In this document: piece by piece, positions 37,702 through 46,151 of the stretch
Position numbering within the stretch: the first letter of the stretch is position 1
Layout: each line of letters begins with the position of its first letter
Source: Nocardioides guangzhouensis
Lineage (GTDB): Bacteria; Actinomycetota; Actinomycetes; Propionibacteriales; Nocardioidaceae
Reading direction: 5' to 3'
Length of the DNA: 64,000 nt
Assembly (NCBI RefSeq): GCF_004519545.1
Contig: NZ_SDKM01000001.1
Coordinates: forward strand, 229,531-293,530
Made by a program: the position numbers and the translations under genes
The notes under the pieces: generated by a model
Database searches by the model: none
What the model saw: only the letters and a program-made list of their open reading frames with translations
Told to the model about the DNA's origin: nothing

Positions 37702-37704
37702 CCG

Positions 37705-37740
37705 TTGTCCGGCGCCAATTCTCTGACTAGAGTCAGAGAA
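37705..37740 (+). promoter_or_regulatory. MarR-type operator over a leaderless promoter
   Basis: TTCTCTGACT, two bases, then AGTCAGAGAA form perfect 10-base arms at 37719-37740. The same stretch carries a promoter: TTGTCC at 37705-37710, 17 bases, then TAGAGT at 37728-37733. The A of the start codon, at 37740, is about seven bases after the -10 box. Binding of a repressor would cover the -10 box and the start. Autoregulation by the MarR domain is the simple reading. Confidence 0.85.
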
Positions 37741-38624
37741 TGGCCAGCGACGTCGACGTCCTCCGTCACTTCAACCGGGCCTGGACCCAGCGGATCGGCG
37801 CGCTCGACGAGTCGTTCCTGGGCTCAGGGCGCCCGCTCGGCCCGTCCCGGCTGCTGTTCGAGATCGGCAGCACCCCCGACAGCGCGGTGGTGCGCGAGCT
37901 GCGTGACCGGCTCGGGATCGACAGCGGCTACCTGAGCCGGCTGCTGCGCCAGCTCGAGTCCGACGGGCTGGTCCGGGTCGGCCCCGACCCGGCGGACCGA
38001 CGCCGCCGCGTCGCCACCCTCACCGCGGCCGGCCGGAAGGCCTGGACCCGGCTCGAGGACAGATCCGAACGGCTGGCCGAGCGGCTGGTCGAGCCGCTCA
38101 CCCCTCGGCAGCGCACCCGGCTCACCGAGGCCCTGGCGACCGCCGACCTGCTGGTCCGGGCCGCCACCGTCGACCTGTCCCCCACCGACCCGGCCGGGCG
38201 TGACGGCCGCGCGGCCATCGCGGCGTACGTCACCGAGCTGGACCGGCGCTTCGAGAACGGCTTCGACCCGGGCGACGGCCTCGACGAGGAGGCGGCCGCC
38301 ATGAGCGCGCCGTACGGCATGTTCCTGGTGGCCCGCAGCGAGGGCACCGTCGTCGCCTGCGGCGGGGTCCGCGACCTCGGCGACGGGGCCGTCGAGATCA
38401 AGCGGATGTGGGTGCACGACGACTGGCGCGGCGCCGGCCTCGGCACCCGCGTGCTCCGCGCACTCGAGGACGAGGCCCGGAGGCTCGGCCACCGCAGGGT
38501 GCGGCTCGACACGAACGGCGCGCTGCTCGAGGCGATCGCGATGTACGAGCGCGCCGGCTACCGGCACATCGGTCGCTACAACGACAACCCCTACGCGCAG
38601 GCGTGGTTCGAGAAGGACCTTTGA
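37740..38624 (+). CDS. MarR regulator fused to a GNAT acetyltransferase
   Basis: The 294-aa product has a MarR winged helix (about 1-140). Its recognition helix is DSGYLSRLLRQLESDGLV and the wing is DPADRRRRVATLT. A GNAT domain (about 150-294) follows, with RMWVHDDWRGAGLGTRVLRALEDEARRLG as the acetyl-CoA loop. MarR-GNAT fusions are known in bacteria, but what they acetylate is largely unknown. A leaderless promoter overlapped by a near-perfect palindrome lies directly in front. Nothing else is linked; the next gene starts 70 bases later. Acetyl-CoA could act as ligand or substrate. Confidence 0.88.
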   Translation: MASDVDVLRHFNRAWTQRIGALDESFLGSGRPLGPSRLLFEIGSTPDSAVVRELRDRLGIDSGYLSRLLRQLESDGLVRVGPDPADRRRRVATLTAAGRKAWTRLEDRSERLAERLVEPLTPRQRTRLTEALATADLLVRAATVDLSPTDPAGRDGRAAIAAYVTELDRRFENGFDPGDGLDEEAAAMSAPYGMFLVARSEGTVVACGGVRDLGDGAVEIKRMWVHDDWRGAGLGTRVLRALEDEARRLGHRRVRLDTNGALLEAIAMYERAGYRHIGRYNDNPYAQAWFEKDL

Positions 38625-38694
38625 GGACGGGCCGTCGGCCCCTACCGCCGCCTACGTCGCTCGCCCGATGCTGGAGCAGCACAAGGGTGGTGCC

Positions 38695-39120
38695 ATGGAG
38701 AACAGAGCCGTCACGAGGAAGGCCGCGATCGGAGCCACGGTCGGGTTCGCGGGCCTGGCGGCCTTCCAGCTGCTGCTCGCGGCGGGCGTTCCCTGGGGCG
38801 ATGCTGCCTGGGGCGGGACCGACGAGGGTCGCCTCGCGGTGCGCCTGCGCATCGGCAGCGGCCTCTCTGTTGCCGTCTACGCCGTCGCGGTGTCGCTGGT
38901 CCTGCGACGGGCCGGCTTCCCGGTCCGCGGGGTCTCCGCCGCCGCCGCCGGGATCGGGACCTGGGCGCTGGTGGTGCTGATGACCCTCGGGACGGTGGCC
39001 AACCTCCTGTCGGAGAGTCCGTGGGAACGGTTCGTGCTGGGCCCGGTCACCCTCGTGCTGGTCGGCCTGTGCCTGGTCGTCGCCCGCGCGGAGGAGAGCG
39101 ACTCCGTCGCGGCTCCCTGA
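38695..39120 (+). CDS. Small integral membrane protein
   Basis: From ATG 38695 the product has 141 aa with four predicted membrane helices (starting near 8, 55, 80 and 108). Segments such as GFAGLAAFQLLLAAGVPWGDAAWGG suggest the actinobacterial family of about 140-aa proteins that has no assigned function. GGTGG lies just upstream. An in-frame ATG at 38668 would add nine polar residues. It ends just before a long inverted repeat that separates it from the convergent pirin gene. Confidence 0.65.
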   Translation: MENRAVTRKAAIGATVGFAGLAAFQLLLAAGVPWGDAAWGGTDEGRLAVRLRIGSGLSVAVYAVAVSLVLRRAGFPVRGVSAAAAGIGTWALVVLMTLGTVANLLSESPWERFVLGPVTLVLVGLCLVVARAEESDSVAAP

Positions 39121-39157
39121 GACCGCAGACGCACCTCCCAGCTCGCGCCAGTCCGCG

Positions 39158-39210
39158 TGTCGCACGTTCCGGTCGTGGCGCGGCCCTCCCGGCACCCGGA
39201 ACGTGCGACA
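39158..39210. terminator. 15-bp perfect inverted repeat between convergent genes
   Basis: TGTCGCACGTTCCGG at 39158-39172 pairs perfectly with CCGGAACGTGCGACA at 39196-39210 across a 23-base loop. The element sits between the ends of two convergent genes (39120 and 39233), so a bidirectional terminator is likely. Its high sequence specificity could also mark a dispersed repeat family. Confidence 0.7.
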
Positions 39211-39232
39211 GCCCGGCGCGGGACTCGAGGCC

Positions 39233-40195
39233 TCAGCCGGCGGGGATGTGCCCGAACCGGCCCTTCTGGAAGTCCTCGTAGGCCTGCATGACCTCGGACT
39301 TGGTGTTCATCACGAACGGCCCGGCCCAGGCCAGCGGCTCGCGGATCGGCTTCCCGCCGACCACGATCACGTCGAGCGCCGGCGTCCGGCCGTCCTGCTT
39401 CGGGTCGGCCGCCAGGGTGAGGAAGTCGCCGGAGCCGAGCACCGCGGCCTGGCCCATCGCGATCGGGTGCTTGTCGGTGCCGACGCTTCCGCGACCGGCG
39501 AGGGCGTAGACCAGCGCGTTGTACTCGACCGGCCAGGGCAGCTCGAGCTGCGCGCCGGGCTCGACGGTGGCGTGCACCAGCGTCATCGGGGTGTACGTCG
39601 CCCCGGGACCGCCGAGCGTCCCGTCCTGCGCGTCGAGCTCGCCCGCGATCACCCGGACCAGCGCACCCGCGTCCGGGGACGTCGCGAGCGCGACCTCGCC
39701 GGCCCGGATGTCCTGGTAGCGCGGGTCGTTGAGCTTGGCGTCGCGCGGGAGGTTGACCCAGAGCTGGATGCCGTGGAACAGACCGCCCTTCTGGACCAGC
39801 CACTCCGGCGGCGCCTCGATGTGGAGGATGCCGCTGCCGGCCGTCATCCACTGGGTGTCGCCGTTGGTGATGGTGCCGCCCCCGCCATGGCTGTCCTGGT
39901 GGTCGAACTGCCCGTCGATGATGTAGGTGACGGTCTCGAAGCCACGGTGCGGGTGCCAGGGCGTGCCCTTCGGCTCGCCGGGCGCGTAGTCCACCTCGCC
40001 CATCTGGTCCATCATGATGAACGGGTCGAGCAGGCTCAGGTCGATCCCGGCGAAGGCCCGGCGGACCGGGAACCCCTCTCCCTCGAACCCGGACGGAGCG
40101 GTGCTCACCTGCCACACGGGGCGGGGCTGGTCGCCGAGTCCCGGCGACTTGATGCGACGCAGGACGCTCAGGTCCTCCACGGTCACGGCGGGCAT
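39233..40195 (-). CDS. Pirin family protein
   Basis: The 320-aa product has two cupin domains. The N-terminal cupin carries HPHRGFETVTYIIDGQFDHQDS near 82-103, with the His, His and Glu ligands of an iron site typical of pirins. LHIEAPPEWLVQKGGLFHGIQLWVNLP closes that domain. The C-terminal cupin follows from about 170. Bacterial pirins act as quercetinases or interact with enzymes such as pyruvate dehydrogenase; which applies is not shown. ATG 40195 is chosen since an upstream extension lacks family similarity. It is divergent from the flavoprotein gene by 61 bases. Confidence 0.88.
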   Translation of the reverse strand: MPAVTVEDLSVLRRIKSPGLGDQPRPVWQVSTAPSGFEGEGFPVRRAFAGIDLSLLDPFIMMDQMGEVDYAPGEPKGTPWHPHRGFETVTYIIDGQFDHQDSHGGGGTITNGDTQWMTAGSGILHIEAPPEWLVQKGGLFHGIQLWVNLPRDAKLNDPRYQDIRAGEVALATSPDAGALVRVIAGELDAQDGTLGGPGATYTPMTLVHATVEPGAQLELPWPVEYNALVYALAGRGSVGTDKHPIAMGQAAVLGSGDFLTLAADPKQDGRTPALDVIVVGGKPIREPLAWAGPFVMNTKSEVMQAYEDFQKGRFGHIPAG

Positions 40196-40256
40196 GTCTG
40201 ATCCAACCACAGGCGGGTCCCCGCCATTCCGGACCTCACCCGATACCGTCGCCCCC

Positions 40257-41828
40257 ATGAGTCACGGCAGTGCACCCGGCCGGTCGTCGTACGACGTGGT
40301 CGTCGTCGGCGGCGGGCACAACGGCCTGACGGCGGCGGCGTACCTCGCCCGCGCCGGGGTCTCGACGCTGGTCCTCGAACGCCTCCCCGCCACCGGCGGC
40401 GCCGCGGTGTCCGGTCAGGCCTTCCCGGGCACGGGTGCCCTGCTCCCGCGCTACGCCTCGCTGGTCTCGCTGATGCCGGAGGCACTGGTCAAGGAGCTCG
40501 ACCTCGACGTCGAGCTCCGCCCCCGCGCCGCCGCGTCGTACACGCCGTACGTCCGCGACGGCCGGGCCGGCGGGCTGCTGGTCGCTCGCCCCGGGGCCGG
40601 GGCGAGCGCGGAGCCGTTCCGGGAGCTGACCGGCGGGGACGTGGAGCACGCCGCGTGGCAGCAGCTCTACACCGAGGTCGGTGAGCTGGCGCGCGTCGTC
40701 GCGCCGACCCTGCTCGACCCGCTCCCCACCGAGTCCACGCTGTCCGCGCAGGTCGACGCCGACCTCTGGCGGGAGCTCGTGCGCGAGCCGATCGGGCACA
40801 CGATCGAGCGGCGCTTCTCCGACGACACCGTCCGCGGCCTGGTCGCGACCGACGCCCTGGCCGGCACCTTCGCCGACCTCGACGACCCGTCCCTGGCCCA
40901 GAACCGCACCTTCCTCTACCACCACCTCGGCAACGGCACCGGCGAGTGGAAGGTGCCGGTCGGTGGCATGGGGGCGCTGACCGACGCGCTGCTCAGGGCG
41001 GCGGTCGACGCCGGGGCCGAGGTGGTCACCGGCGCCGGCGTGAGCTCGATCCACGCCGGCAACGACGGCGCCGAGGTCACCTGGCACGACGGCAGCGAGT
41101 CCCGCACCGTCGCGTGCGGGAAGGTCCTCGCGAACGTCGCCCCCTGGGTGCTGCGGATCCTCCTCGGCGACGAGCCCGACGACGAGACCAAGCCCGCGGG
41201 CGCCCAGGTCATGGTCAACCTGCTCCTCGACCGGCTCCCGGCGCTGCGGTCGGGGCTCGACCCCGAGGTCGCCTTCGCCGGCACCCTGCACCTGAACTCC
41301 GGCTACGCGCAGCTGCGCACGGCCTACGCCGACGCCGCGGCGGGCCGGTTCCCGACCGTCCTGCCCGGCGAGCTCCACTGTCCCTCGCTCACCGACCCCT
41401 CCGTCCTCGGCGGTCACGCGGGACACACGATGACGTACGTCGGGCTGCACACCCCCGCCTCGCTGTTCGACGACCCCGCCGCCCGCGACCTCGTGGTGAC
41501 GCGGGCGCTGGAGTCGATCAACGCGGTGGTCGCCGAGCCGATCGAGAGGTGCCTGTCCATCGACGCCGAGGGCAGCCGCTGCCTGGCGACGACGGTGCCG
41601 CAGGACATCGAGCGGGACCTGGCGATGCCGGGCGGCCACATGTTCCATGGCGACCTCGAGTGGCCCTGGGCCTCCAACCGGGCCCGCCTCGACACCCCCG
41701 CCCAGCAGTGGGGCGTCGCGACCGACGTCGCCAGCGTGCTGCTGTGCGGCTCCGGCGCCCGCCGCGGCGGCGCGGTCTCCGGCATCGGCGGCCACAACGC
41801 GGCCCAGGCGGTGCTCGCCGACCGCTGA
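40257..41828 (+). CDS. NAD(P)/FAD-dependent oxidoreductase, phytoene-desaturase-like
   Basis: The 523-aa product begins with an FAD-binding Rossmann motif (VVVVGGGHNGLTAAAYLARAG near 14-34). A second family motif is GATGGAAV-like, seen as RLPATGGAAVSGQAF. The C-terminal FAD block reads LCGSGARRGGAVSGIGGHNAAQAVL. These fit the CrtI-related dehydrogenases found outside carotenoid clusters (PYROXD2-like). No carotenoid genes are near. GATACC lies before ATG 40257, so the gene may be leaderless. The substrate is unknown. It converges on the TetR gene, with a palindromic repeat between. Confidence 0.8.
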   Translation: MSHGSAPGRSSYDVVVVGGGHNGLTAAAYLARAGVSTLVLERLPATGGAAVSGQAFPGTGALLPRYASLVSLMPEALVKELDLDVELRPRAAASYTPYVRDGRAGGLLVARPGAGASAEPFRELTGGDVEHAAWQQLYTEVGELARVVAPTLLDPLPTESTLSAQVDADLWRELVREPIGHTIERRFSDDTVRGLVATDALAGTFADLDDPSLAQNRTFLYHHLGNGTGEWKVPVGGMGALTDALLRAAVDAGAEVVTGAGVSSIHAGNDGAEVTWHDGSESRTVACGKVLANVAPWVLRILLGDEPDDETKPAGAQVMVNLLLDRLPALRSGLDPEVAFAGTLHLNSGYAQLRTAYADAAAGRFPTVLPGELHCPSLTDPSVLGGHAGHTMTYVGLHTPASLFDDPAARDLVVTRALESINAVVAEPIERCLSIDAEGSRCLATTVPQDIERDLAMPGGHMFHGDLEWPWASNRARLDTPAQQWGVATDVASVLLCGSGARRGGAVSGIGGHNAAQAVLADR

Positions 41829-41841
41829 CCCGGTCCGGCCC

Positions 41842-41938
41842 GGTGGTTTCGAGACGCTCGCCGGCGCTCGCTCCTCAACCACCTAGCAGGACCCCGGTGG
41901 TCGAGGAGGGCGCGGAACGAGCCCGTGTCGAAACCACC
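41842..41938. repeat. Paired inverted copies of a 42-43-bp palindromic repeat
   Basis: The left copy (41842-41883) starts GGTGGTTTCGAGACGCTCG and ends in ACCACC. The right copy (41896-41938) is the same unit in reverse orientation, starting GGTGGTCGAGGAGG and ending GTGTCGAAACCACC. Together they can fold into a long cruciform or hairpin between convergent genes. A 22-base remnant is at 28545. This resembles dispersed REP-like elements of actinobacteria and could also end transcription. Confidence 0.75.
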
Positions 41939-41966
41939 CCGCGGTCGCTCCCGCAGGCAGCCGAGG

Positions 41967-42683
41967 TCAGCCGGCGGCGGGGATGCCGGCGGCGCGGGCG
42001 ATCATCGCGACGTGCGAGCGGAACAGCGCGTCGCGGGCCTCGTCGCCGAGCCAGTCGAGGTGCCCGTAGGCCTCGAGGCAGACGAAGCCGTGCAGGCTGG
42101 CCCACGCCTGGAGCATCGCCTGGAAGCTCTCGGCCGGGACGATGCCGTCGAGCTCGGGGTGCTTCTCGTGGGCGCACTCGGCGACCGCCGCCGGCGCCTC
42201 GGTGACCAGCGGCTCCTCGAGGATGCCGGCGTGCGCGGCCGCCACGAACAGCGCCGAGAGCTGCGACATCGCCCGCTTGGCGGCCTCGGTGGTCGGCCCG
42301 TCCTCGGAGGCGACGAAGCCGGGCACCGGCTGGCCGAAGATCAGCGCGAACCGGTGCGACTCCTTGCGCGCCCACGAGCGGTACGCCGCGGCGACGGCGT
42401 GCCAGCGACCCGGGATGTCGTCGGGGTCGAGCGCGTCGCGTGCGTCGGCGACGCTGTCGCCGAGGTGCTCGTAGGAGTCGGTGATCAGGTCCTCGAGGAG
42501 CTCGTCACGGTCGGCGTAGTAGCGGTACATCGCGGGCGGCGTCATCCCCATGATCCGCGCGATGTCGGTGAACCGGACGTCGGTGGCCCCGCTCTCGGCC
42601 ATCAGCCCGAGGGCGGCCTCCTTGATCTCGGCGATCGTTGCGGCGCGGGCACGTTCGCGCCTGCTGACGGCCGGCTCGGCCAT
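41967..42683 (-). CDS. TetR family regulator
   Basis: The 238-aa product has an N-terminal TetR helix-turn-helix (about 10-60; FTDIARIMGMTPPAMYRYYADRDELLEDLI). The helical ligand domain that follows (from 75, HAVAAAYRSWARKESHRFALIFGQPVPG) resembles the TetR_C_13 group. GGAGG precedes ATG 42683. It is divergent from the MMPL gene. The 15-bp palindrome GTTACG-CAA-CGTAAC at 42709-42723, in the gap, is a strong candidate operator. It probably represses itself and the pump. The ligand is unknown, possibly a hydrophobic compound moved by the pump. Confidence 0.88.
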   Translation of the reverse strand: MAEPAVSRRERARAATIAEIKEAALGLMAESGATDVRFTDIARIMGMTPPAMYRYYADRDELLEDLITDSYEHLGDSVADARDALDPDDIPGRWHAVAAAYRSWARKESHRFALIFGQPVPGFVASEDGPTTEAAKRAMSQLSALFVAAAHAGILEEPLVTEAPAAVAECAHEKHPELDGIVPAESFQAMLQAWASLHGFVCLEAYGHLDWLGDEARDALFRSHVAMIARAAGIPAAG

Positions 42684-42708
42684 GGGACACCTCCAGGGGA
42701 ACAACTTC

Positions 42709-42743
42709 GTTACGCAACGTAACAAAGGTTAATCCCCTTGACA
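42709..42743. promoter_or_regulatory. TetR operator and MMPL promoter
   Basis: GTTACG, three bases, then CGTAAC at 42709-42723 is a 15-bp palindrome between the divergent tetR and MMPL genes. A consensus TTGACA lies at 42738-42743 toward the MMPL gene. A CACGTT-like -10 box stands 17 bases later at 42761. A related half-site (CGTAAC) recurs near 42773. Confidence 0.65.
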
Positions 42744-42855
42744 AGTGACGCGGCATAGTTCACGTTAAGAGTCGTAACTCTCGTTTCGATCCTTTCCGAA
42801 TCAGCCACCACCGGTCTCCACCGCGAGGCTCGAACCGTCAGCGAAAGTCAGCCCG

Positions 42856-45132
42856 ATGTCTCCAGCCACCACCGCCCCGACCCGCCCCCAGACCCCCGCC
42901 GCCGAGGCTGCCCGGCCCGGCATCCTCGGCCGGATCGCCGACGTCACGTACCGTCGGCGCGGCCGCACCGTGCTCGCCTGGGTCGCCGTCCTCCTGATCG
43001 CGGTCGGCCTGTCCGCCGCCTTCGGCGGCGACTTCAAGGCCGACTACTCCGCCCCCGGCTCCGACTCCAGCGAGGCCCAGGACCTCCTCGAGTCGCGCTT
43101 CCCGTCCCAGTCCGGCGACACCGTCGACATCGTGGTCAAGGCCGACGGCGGGTTCACCGACCCGGCGACCCAGGCCGACGTACGTGCCCTGCTCGACAAG
43201 CTCGGCAACGTCGACCACGTCGCGTCCGTCGAGGACCCGTTCCAGACTCCCGGCGCCGTCTCGCCCGACGGCACCACGCTGGTCGCCACCGCGCGCCTCG
43301 ACGTGACCAACCCCGTCGACATGCCGGTCCCCGACAGCGAGAAGATGATCACGATCGCCGAGGACGCCGACCATGCCGGGTTCGACGTCGCCCTCGGCGG
43401 GCAGTCGATCACGCAGGGCGAGGCCGCGGAGATCGGCTCGGAGATGCTCGGCCTGATCGCGGCCGCGATCATCCTGCTGCTGATGTTCGGCTCCGTGGTG
43501 GCGGCCGGACTGCCACTGATGGTCGCGATCGCCGGGCTGGCCGTGAGCAGCACGCTGACCGGGGTGCTGATCGCCCTGATCGCCGCCCCCGACTGGTCGA
43601 CCTCGCTGGCGACCATGATGGGCATCGGCATCGGCGTCGACTACACGCTGCTCATGGTCACCCGGTTCCGGGAGTGGCGCGCGGCCGGGCTCGACCCGCA
43701 CCGCGCCACGGTCGCCACCCTCGACACCGCGGGTCGCTCGGTGCTGGTCGCCGGCACCACCGTCGTGATCTCGATGCTCGGCCTGTTCGCGATGGGCCTG
43801 TCGTTCATGCGCGGCGCCGCCCTGGTCACGATCCTCGCGGTGCTCGTCGTGATGGCGGCCAGCGTGACCCTGTTCCCCGCGCTGCTCGGCTACCTCGGCA
43901 AGCACGTCGACCGGTGGCGGCTCCCGCTCGGCAAGCGCGCCGAGACCGTCGTCGCCGTCGGCGGCCACGTCGAGCCGTCCCGCGGCTGGATGGCGTGGAG
44001 CAAGCTCATCGACCGGCACAGCTGGATCGCCGCGCTCGCCGGCGTGGCCGCCCTGCTCGCGCTGGCCTCGCCGTACCTCGGGGTGCGCTACGGATTCCCG
44101 GACGCCGGCAACAACGCCGAGCACACGCAGACCCGCCGGGCCTACGACATGCTGGCCGAGGGCTTCGGGCCGGGCATGAACGGCCCGCTGCTCGTCGTTG
44201 CCGAGCTGCCCGGTGACGACCCGGCGGCCGCGCAGCCGATCGCCGACGCGATCGGCGCCACCGACGGCGTCGCCCAGGTCGCGCCGCCGACGGTGAACCA
44301 GGCCGGCGACACCGCCGTGATCACGGTGTTCCCGACCACCGGTCCGCAGGACCCCGCGACCGAGGACCTGGTGCAGCAGCTGCGCGACACCACGCTCCCC
44401 GACGCCGTCTCCGGCACCGGCATCGAGGCGCACGTCGGCGGGGTCACCGCGATCTCGATCGACAGCACCGAGAACATCGCCAAGCGGATCCCGCTGCTCA
44501 TCGGCGGCGTGGTGCTCCTGTCCATGCTGCTGCTGCTGATCTCGTTCCGGTCGATCGCCGTCGCCCTCAAGGCGGCCGCGATGAACCTGCTCTCGGTCGC
44601 CGCGGCGTACGGCGTGGTGGCGCTCGTCCTACAGGGCGGCTGGGCCGGGCACCTGGTCGGCATCGACACCGAGACCCCGCTCCCGGCGTTCGTCCCGGTG
44701 CTGATGTTCGCGGTCCTGTTCGGGCTGTCGATGGACTACGAGGTGTTCCTGGTCAGCCGGATGCGCGAGGCCTGGCTGCGGACCCGCGACAACGAGCGGG
44801 CCGTGCTCGAAGGCCTGGCGTCGACCGGCCGCGTGATCACGGCCGCGGCCGCGATCATGGTGGCGGTGTTCGCCGCGTTCATCCCGAGCCACGACGTGGT
44901 GCTCAAGGTGATCGGTGTCGGCATGGCCTCGGCGATCTTCATCGACGCCACGCTGGTCCGGCTGCTGCTGGTGCCCGCGGTCATGCACCTGCTCGGCCGC
45001 TCGAACTGGTGGCTGCCGGCCTGGCTCGACCGCCGGCTCCCGCAGCTGCACATCGAGGGTCACCCGGAGATGTACCTCCCCCGGCCCGACGCGCCGGCCC
45101 AGCCGGCCGCCGAGCCCCAGCCCGCGACCTGA
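42856..45132 (+). CDS. MMPL/RND-family transporter (TetR-linked)
   Basis: The 758-aa product has two RND halves. The first helix is near 40. Helix block 1 contains IGIGVDYTLLMVTRFREW near 258, and helix block 2 contains GLSMDYEVFLVSRMREAW near 620. The Asp-Tyr pairs are the proton relay. The extracytoplasmic domain in the first half (60-190) resembles MmpL-type porters. It likely exports lipids or drugs. ATG 42856 is preceded by a poor Shine-Dalgarno sequence. It is controlled by the divergent TetR. The C-terminal tail is Pro/Ala-rich. It is the second MMPL of the window and differs in regulation from the one at 20360. Confidence 0.9.
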   Translation: MSPATTAPTRPQTPAAEAARPGILGRIADVTYRRRGRTVLAWVAVLLIAVGLSAAFGGDFKADYSAPGSDSSEAQDLLESRFPSQSGDTVDIVVKADGGFTDPATQADVRALLDKLGNVDHVASVEDPFQTPGAVSPDGTTLVATARLDVTNPVDMPVPDSEKMITIAEDADHAGFDVALGGQSITQGEAAEIGSEMLGLIAAAIILLLMFGSVVAAGLPLMVAIAGLAVSSTLTGVLIALIAAPDWSTSLATMMGIGIGVDYTLLMVTRFREWRAAGLDPHRATVATLDTAGRSVLVAGTTVVISMLGLFAMGLSFMRGAALVTILAVLVVMAASVTLFPALLGYLGKHVDRWRLPLGKRAETVVAVGGHVEPSRGWMAWSKLIDRHSWIAALAGVAALLALASPYLGVRYGFPDAGNNAEHTQTRRAYDMLAEGFGPGMNGPLLVVAELPGDDPAAAQPIADAIGATDGVAQVAPPTVNQAGDTAVITVFPTTGPQDPATEDLVQQLRDTTLPDAVSGTGIEAHVGGVTAISIDSTENIAKRIPLLIGGVVLLSMLLLLISFRSIAVALKAAAMNLLSVAAAYGVVALVLQGGWAGHLVGIDTETPLPAFVPVLMFAVLFGLSMDYEVFLVSRMREAWLRTRDNERAVLEGLASTGRVITAAAAIMVAVFAAFIPSHDVVLKVIGVGMASAIFIDATLVRLLLVPAVMHLLGRSNWWLPAWLDRRLPQLHIEGHPEMYLPRPDAPAQPAAEPQPAT

Positions 45133-45170
45133 CCCGTCGCACCCGCGCACCGGCCCGGTCCGGGTGTCGC

Positions 45171-45202
45171 GGTCGAGGTTCCGTCCCGCGGGACCGTCGA
45201 CC
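45171..45202 (+). terminator. Hairpin after the second MMPL gene
   Basis: GGTCGA at 45171-45176 pairs with TCGACC at 45197-45202. The enclosed GGT/ACC bases extend the stem around a GTCCCGCGGGAC palindrome. There is no T-run. It sits 40 bases past the MMPL stop, so termination is plausible. Confidence 0.4.
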
Positions 45203-45326
45203 CCGGCGGCCCGGCCGGGCCGGTCCGACGTGAGGACCGGGCACGGTGGGGTGAGCCGACGGCAGGCCGGATATCACACGTCGCGGGTGACCCCGCGGTG
45301 TCCGGTCATCGGCGACCGTGTGAGCC

Positions 45327-46151
45327 GTGAACCTCGTCGTCGGCCTGGTGGTGACCGTCCTCGTCACCGCGCTCACCGTCACGGCCATGCTGCTGGTGCG
45401 CCGCCGGGCGCCGGAGGGCAGCTACTTCACCGACGGCGACCGGGCCTCCGGCGTGTTCGGGGTGCTGGCGACCGGGTTCTCGGTCCTGCTCGGGTTCATC
45501 ATCTTCCTGGCGTTCTCGTCGTACGACGACTCGCGGTCGGGCGCGGAGGACGAGGCGGTCATCGTGGTGCAGCAGGTCGAGACCGCCCAGTTCCTGCCCG
45601 CCGGAGCCGGCGACGAGCTCACGGGGCAGCTGGTCTGCTACGCCCGGTCGGTCGTCGCGACCGAGTGGCCGGCCATGGCGGACGGGACGCAAGGCGACAA
45701 GATCAGCCCGTGGGGAGCCGTCATGTTCCGCACGTTGAAGGGCGTCGACGCAACGACGTCCGCGGAGCAGTCGGCGTACGACCGGTGGATGGACCAGACC
45801 GGCGACCGCCAGCAGGCCCGGCAGGCGCGGGTGCACGGGGCGGAGGGCATCATCCCGTCGCCCCTCTGGCTGGTGCTGTTCATCGTCGCGGGCGTGATCT
45901 TCGGCTACCTGCTGCTCTTCGCCGATCCCGCCGAGGGCGCCGTGACGCAGGGGGTCCTCATGGGCAGTGTGACCGTCGTCCTCACCCTGCTCCTGCTCCT
46001 GCTGGTCTTCTTCGACCATCCACACGGCGACGGCGTGGGCAGGCTGCACCCCACCGCGATGGAGCGCACCCTGCACCAGATCGACGACGAGATCGCCGCG
46101 ACGGGGATCACCGTCGACCCACCGTGTGACGCCGATGGCAACCCCGAGTGA
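45327..46151 (+). CDS. DUF4239 membrane protein
   Basis: The 274-aa product starts with GTG 45327. It has two membrane helices at the N terminus (5-25 and 45-65), a 110-residue soluble loop, and two helices at the C terminus (170-225). The pattern GVFGVLATGFSVLLGFIIFLAFSSYDDSR and the region with EAVIVVQQVETAQFLP fit the bestrophin-like DUF4239 family. It may form a small ion channel, but this is not tested. Its 3' end overlaps the start of the next membrane gene by 17 bases, so both are likely co-translated. Confidence 0.7.
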   Translation: MNLVVGLVVTVLVTALTVTAMLLVRRRAPEGSYFTDGDRASGVFGVLATGFSVLLGFIIFLAFSSYDDSRSGAEDEAVIVVQQVETAQFLPAGAGDELTGQLVCYARSVVATEWPAMADGTQGDKISPWGAVMFRTLKGVDATTSAEQSAYDRWMDQTGDRQQARQARVHGAEGIIPSPLWLVLFIVAGVIFGYLLLFADPAEGAVTQGVLMGSVTVVLTLLLLLLVFFDHPHGDGVGRLHPTAMERTLHQIDDEIAATGITVDPPCDADGNPE

